DNA of 9,416 nt from Bacteroidia bacterium (GTDB lineage: Bacteria > Bacteroidota > Bacteroidia > Bacteroidales > GCA-2748055): assembly GCA_030596245.1 (NCBI GenBank), contig JAUVKN010000156.1, positions 1 through 9,416 of the forward strand. The letters run 5' to 3'. Below, one piece after another: positions 6,373 to 9,416 of this stretch. The notes beneath the pieces were generated by a model. It made no database searches and was not told where the DNA came from. It saw nothing but the letters and a program-made list of their open reading frames with translations. Positions within the stretch are counted from its first letter, which is position 1. Each line of letters opens with the position of its first letter. Position numbers and translations under genes: made by a program.

Positions 6373-7980
6373 TCAAGGATCGACCCAATCACCCTCTTGT
6401 TTCATAAGATAAATGAGTGCTTTCAATGCCTCTTCCTCCGGGATGTTTTTCAAAACAGGGTCTTTACCCCTGTAGAGGGTCACCCGTCCAGGGCCCGCCC
6501 CCACGTAGCCGTAATGAGCATCAGCCATCTCGCCGGGCCCATTGACAATGCAGCCCATTATTCCGATTTTCAGGGAGGTAAGGTGAGAGGTGGCTTCCCG
6601 GATCTCTTTGAGCCTGGTGAGGATGTCAAAATGGGTACGCCCACAAGAGGGACAAGCTATATATTCTGGTTTACTGATCCTGGCTCCGGCTGCCTGTAAG
6701 ATCGAGAGCAGGATATCGTTGATCATTGTCTCCTCAGTGTTAACATTAGTTACCCAGACTGCATCAATGGCGCCATCTACCAGGAGCGAACCCAGTTCAC
6801 CGGCCAGTTGCAACTGGAACAATTCGGGATCCTCTGTGTGATGACTGGTTTTAAAAATGATCGGAGCAGTCTGGTTATGGGTACAGAACAGGTTCAATTG
6901 CAATTTTATTTCCTGGATGGAGAGCGAACCCTGTTCCAGCAACATGAGCCGGTTGCCCTTCTCCAGTAGTCCGGGATTTTGCTGCCACTGTTCGTAGGAT
7001 GCTGTTTGTTCTATGATCGTTTCGAAAGACAAATCAACGTTGGGTTCTGGAGGTGTGTTGCTGATGATCTTCACCTTTGTGCCATTTCCAATACCGTTTA
7101 TTGATTGGGATCTACGTCGATTGAAACTAAAGGGATCCCATGCCAGTTCATGAAATGGATTGTAGGGCAGTTGGATAGGTTTTGGGAAAAGCAGAACGAT
7201 CTTTGAGGCAACAGGCATCTCCTCCTCCGGGGGTTCGGTGAGGGAGACCCTGAGGGTATCTCCCATACCCTCCAACAACAGAGGGGCCATACCTACGGCT
7301 GATTTAATCCTTCCCTGGAGGCCATCTCCCGCCTCGGTAACCCCCAGGTGAAGTGGATACCACATCTTCTCCAGGGCCATTTTATGTGTGAGGAGTCGTA
7401 CCGATTGAACCATTACACGGGGATTGCTGGACTTCATAGAAACCACCACATTGTCAAATACCAGGTCCCTGCACACCCGGAGAAACTGCATGGCCGATTC
7501 AACCATGCCTGCAGGGGTATCACCATATTCATTCAATATTGATTCGTCCAAAGAGCCATGATTGACCCCAATCCGGATGGCGGTTCCGAATTCCCTGCAG
7601 GTTTCAAGTAATTCAGGCAACAACGAAGCCACAGATTTCCCTTTCAGATAGTTTCCCGGATTGATGCGGATTTTATCAGCCACCCTGGCGGCTTCCAGAG
7701 CCAGCGCTGGTTTGAAATGAATATCGGCCACCACAGGTATTTGGAAACCCATTGAATGCAACGCTTTTCGAATCTTCCTTAGATTTGAAACTTCCCGTTC
7801 TCCCTGAGTGGTGAGCCGGACCATTTGAGCCCCGCCCTCGATCATTCGCCGGCACTGTTTTACCGATGCCTCAATATCATTGGTATCGGTGTTGGTCATG
7901 GACTGGATGCAAACAGGCTCGTCACCTCCCAGGTGAAGATTGCCAATGGCAAAAGAGCGTGAACGATATGTCTTTGTCAT
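6373..7980 (-). CDS. ispG: 4-hydroxy-3-methylbut-2-en-1-yl diphosphate synthase, large form
   Basis: IspG (GcpE) reduces and opens the cyclic diphosphate MEcPP to HMBPP, the sixth step of the MEP pathway, with electrons from ferredoxin or flavodoxin and a [4Fe-4S] cluster. The N-terminal TIM barrel (about 1-270) shows CIQSMTNTDT, GAQMVRLT, ADIHFKPALALEAA and KIRINPGNY. The C-terminal cluster domain carries the ligands Cys 443 and Cys 446 (ACPSCGRT), Cys 477 (GCIVNGPGE) and Glu 484, spaced much as in E. coli. About 160 residues (270-435) lie between them, the extra domain found in plant, chlamydial and Bacteroidetes IspG; E. coli IspG is about 370 residues. At 535 residues it is shorter than the 600 or so I recall for Bacteroides. 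I chose ATG 7980 over GTG 8004 because conserved sequence begins there and it sits 1 nt past the cysS stop, indicating coupled translation. Confidence 0.94.
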   Translation of the reverse strand: MTKTYRSRSFAIGNLHLGGDEPVCIQSMTNTDTNDIEASVKQCRRMIEGGAQMVRLTTQGEREVSNLRKIRKALHSMGFQIPVVADIHFKPALALEAARVADKIRINPGNYLKGKSVASLLPELLETCREFGTAIRIGVNHGSLDESILNEYGDTPAGMVESAMQFLRVCRDLVFDNVVVSMKSSNPRVMVQSVRLLTHKMALEKMWYPLHLGVTEAGDGLQGRIKSAVGMAPLLLEGMGDTLRVSLTEPPEEEMPVASKIVLLFPKPIQLPYNPFHELAWDPFSFNRRRSQSINGIGNGTKVKIISNTPPEPNVDLSFETIIEQTASYEQWQQNPGLLEKGNRLMLLEQGSLSIQEIKLQLNLFCTHNQTAPIIFKTSHHTEDPELFQLQLAGELGSLLVDGAIDAVWVTNVNTEETMINDILLSILQAAGARISKPEYIACPSCGRTHFDILTRLKEIREATSHLTSLKIGIMGCIVNGPGEMADAHYGYVGAGPGRVTLYRGKDPVLKNIPEEEALKALIYLMKQEGDWVDP

Positions 7981-7981
7981 G

Positions 7982-9416
7982 TTAATGGATTTCCCAGTCA
8001 GCACCGTCTTTCCGGTCCTTCACAGTGATTCCAAGAGTTGTAAGTCCATTCCGAATCCGGTCTGCTGTATCAAAATCCTGCTTCGACTTTGCATCGCTCC
8101 TCAGTTGAAGGATCATCTCTACCAGGTTGCCGGTAATCTCGTTTGCTTCTCCCGACGCTGATGGCTGTTCAAGTCCCAGCACAGAGAAGACCCATGAGTG
8201 GTAGAGGTTTGTCAGTTTTTCCAATGATTTATAATGAATAGATGCTTTACCTGAGGCAAGATTGTTGATATCGGAAACTCCATTCAAAAGGTGACCTACT
8301 AGTTTGGCGGTATTCATATCATCCTTCATCGCTTTGTTACAACGCTCTTCCAGTGAGGTAATATCTATGGAGCTGGAGCCGGATGGTTGAATGTTTTTCA
8401 GTTTTGCAACAGCGTTCATCAGGCGCATCAACCCTTTTTCGGAGGCCTGCAGCGCTTCATTGGAGAAATCGAGGGTACTGCGGTAGTGGGCTTGAAGGAT
8501 AAAGAAACGGATAACCATAGGCCCGTAAGCCTGCTTCAGCATTTCGTGATTGCCCTCGAAGAGCTGATCCAGGGTAATGGAGTTGCCCAGGGAGCGCCCC
8601 ATTTTCTGACCATTGATGGTGATCATATTGTTGTGCATCCAGTATTGCACGGCTGGTTTACCATAGCCTGCCACATTCTGTGCAATTTCACACTCGTGGT
8701 GAGGAAACAAAAGGTCCATGCCCCCCCCGTGGATATCGAACTGCATACCCAGGTACTTGGTGCTCATAGCTGAACACTCCACGTGCCAGCCGGGATAACC
8801 TTCGCTCCATTTTGAGGGCCACCGCATGATATGGGTGGGATCGGCTTTTTTCCACAGCGCAAAATCGAGTCCGTTTCTCTTCTCCGATTGTCCGTCCAGC
8901 GCCCGTGTGTTGGAGAGAAGATCTTCAATCTTTCTGCCGGAGAGCTGGCCATATGGATGGTTGTTATTGTAAGCGGTCACATCGAAATAAACCGATCCGT
9001 TTACCTCATAAGCGTATCCCGCCTCCATGATCTTCCCGATTAGCTCCTGCTGCTCAATGATATGTCCGCTGGCCCTTGGTTCAATACTGGGTGGAAGGAC
9101 ATTAAGATCATGCATGTTCTCATGGTACCGGTTCATGAAGTGCTGAACTACCTCCATGGGTTCCAGGGACTCAAGTCTTGCTCTCTTCAGGATTTTGTCC
9201 TCTCCTTCATCAGCATCGTTTTCCAGGTGTCCCACATCCGTAATGTTTCTTACATACCTGACCCTGTAATCCAGATAAAGCAAGTATCTGAAAAGTACAT
9301 CAAAGGTGATGGCCTGACGGGCATGACCCAGGTGGGCATCGCCGTAAACAGTCGGTCCGCAGGCATAAAGACCGACAAAAGGAGGATTGATGGGTTCAAA
9401 TTTTTCCTTTTTGCGG
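7982..9416 (-). CDS. cysS: Cysteinyl-tRNA synthetase (5' end cut by window edge)
   Basis: CysRS charges tRNA-Cys with cysteine using ATP. The visible 477 codons lack only the first 15-20 residues; the frame enters at 9415 with RKKEKFEPINPPFVGLYACG. The class I signatures are HLGHA (9320-9334) for HIGH and KMGRS (8591-8605) for KMSKS. The zinc site that selects cysteine is complete: Cys in ACGPTVYGD, Cys in HVECSAMS, then His and Glu in FPHHECEIAQN, with the E. coli spacing of 25 and 4 residues. The C-terminal part is the DALR anticodon-binding helical region, followed by a tail with SKQDFDTADRIRNGLTTLGITVKD, typical of the family. TTG at 9283 is only an internal codon. ispG follows after one base, so the two form an operon; their pairing is probably housekeeping, though both depend on cysteine chemistry. 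Confidence 0.95.
   Translation of the reverse strand, partial: RKKEKFEPINPPFVGLYACGPTVYGDAHLGHARQAITFDVLFRYLLYLDYRVRYVRNITDVGHLENDADEGEDKILKRARLESLEPMEVVQHFMNRYHENMHDLNVLPPSIEPRASGHIIEQQELIGKIMEAGYAYEVNGSVYFDVTAYNNNHPYGQLSGRKIEDLLSNTRALDGQSEKRNGLDFALWKKADPTHIMRWPSKWSEGYPGWHVECSAMSTKYLGMQFDIHGGGMDLLFPHHECEIAQNVAGYGKPAVQYWMHNNMITINGQKMGRSLGNSITLDQLFEGNHEMLKQAYGPMVIRFFILQAHYRSTLDFSNEALQASEKGLMRLMNAVAKLKNIQPSGSSSIDITSLEERCNKAMKDDMNTAKLVGHLLNGVSDINNLASGKASIHYKSLEKLTNLYHSWVFSVLGLEQPSASGEANEITGNLVEMILQLRSDAKSKQDFDTADRIRNGLTTLGITVKDRKDGADWEIH

Noticed and set aside
7981..8004. GTG 8004 as the start of ispG, overlapping cysS
   Set aside because: The extra eight residues are not part of the family; ATG 7980, one base after the cysS stop, fits better.
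8721..8728. Run of eight C in cysS as a phase-variable or frameshift site
   Set aside because: It encodes the family's normal Gly-rich stretch IHGGGMD, and the frame is intact on both sides; a tRNA synthetase is an unlikely target for phase variation.
1..9416. Mobile elements, tRNA/rRNA genes, CRISPR arrays, toxin-antitoxin or defence genes
   Set aside because: I looked for them on both strands and saw none; the window is nearly filled with housekeeping and signalling genes.

Overview
This window looks like chromosomal DNA from a member of the Bacteroidota, probably a Bacteroidales/Marinilabiliales-type anaerobe or environmental relative. The signs are a GIDIGGT ROK kinase of the Bacteroidetes glucokinase type, the enlarged form of IspG, a PAS-PAS hybrid sensor kinase, a compact PhoR-like kinase, a small one-POTRA Omp85 protein, a KMGRS form of the class I signature in CysRS, and a perfect TAnnTTTG -7 element. 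Base composition is moderate and even. I see no transposase, integrase, tRNA, rRNA or CRISPR array, and nothing that marks a genomic island.

Layout: bases 1-287 hold the first ~95 codons of a ROK-family sugar kinase on the minus strand. A divergent intergenic region (288-375) follows, carrying a promoter-like element and a 32-bp inverted repeat. A tightly packed plus-strand series then runs from 376 to 6353: a tandem-domain universal stress protein, a soluble PAS-PAS hybrid histidine kinase, ispD (overlapping the kinase stop by 4 nt), a small Omp85/BamA-TamA-like outer membrane protein, and a membrane-bound histidine kinase. Gaps are only 30-100 nt, so one operon is likely. It meets a minus-strand pair, cysS (cut by the right edge) followed by ispG, convergently at about 6354-6372. 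ispG starts 1 nt after the cysS stop.

Two enzymes of the methylerythritol phosphate (MEP) isoprenoid pathway are present, IspD (third step) and IspG (sixth step), on opposite strands. The plus-strand operon mixes isoprenoid synthesis, outer membrane protein biogenesis and two signalling kinases, neither with a separate response regulator in the window. That mix suggests envelope or stress signalling, but this is inference.

I found no clearly new biological system. The points most worth a second look are the start of the hybrid kinase (a strong Shine-Dalgarno followed by ATA, not ATG), the replacement of the near-invariant Arg of the Omp85 (V/L)RG(F/Y) motif by Ser, the inverted repeat placed over the ROK promoter, and the coupling of a hybrid kinase to ispD.
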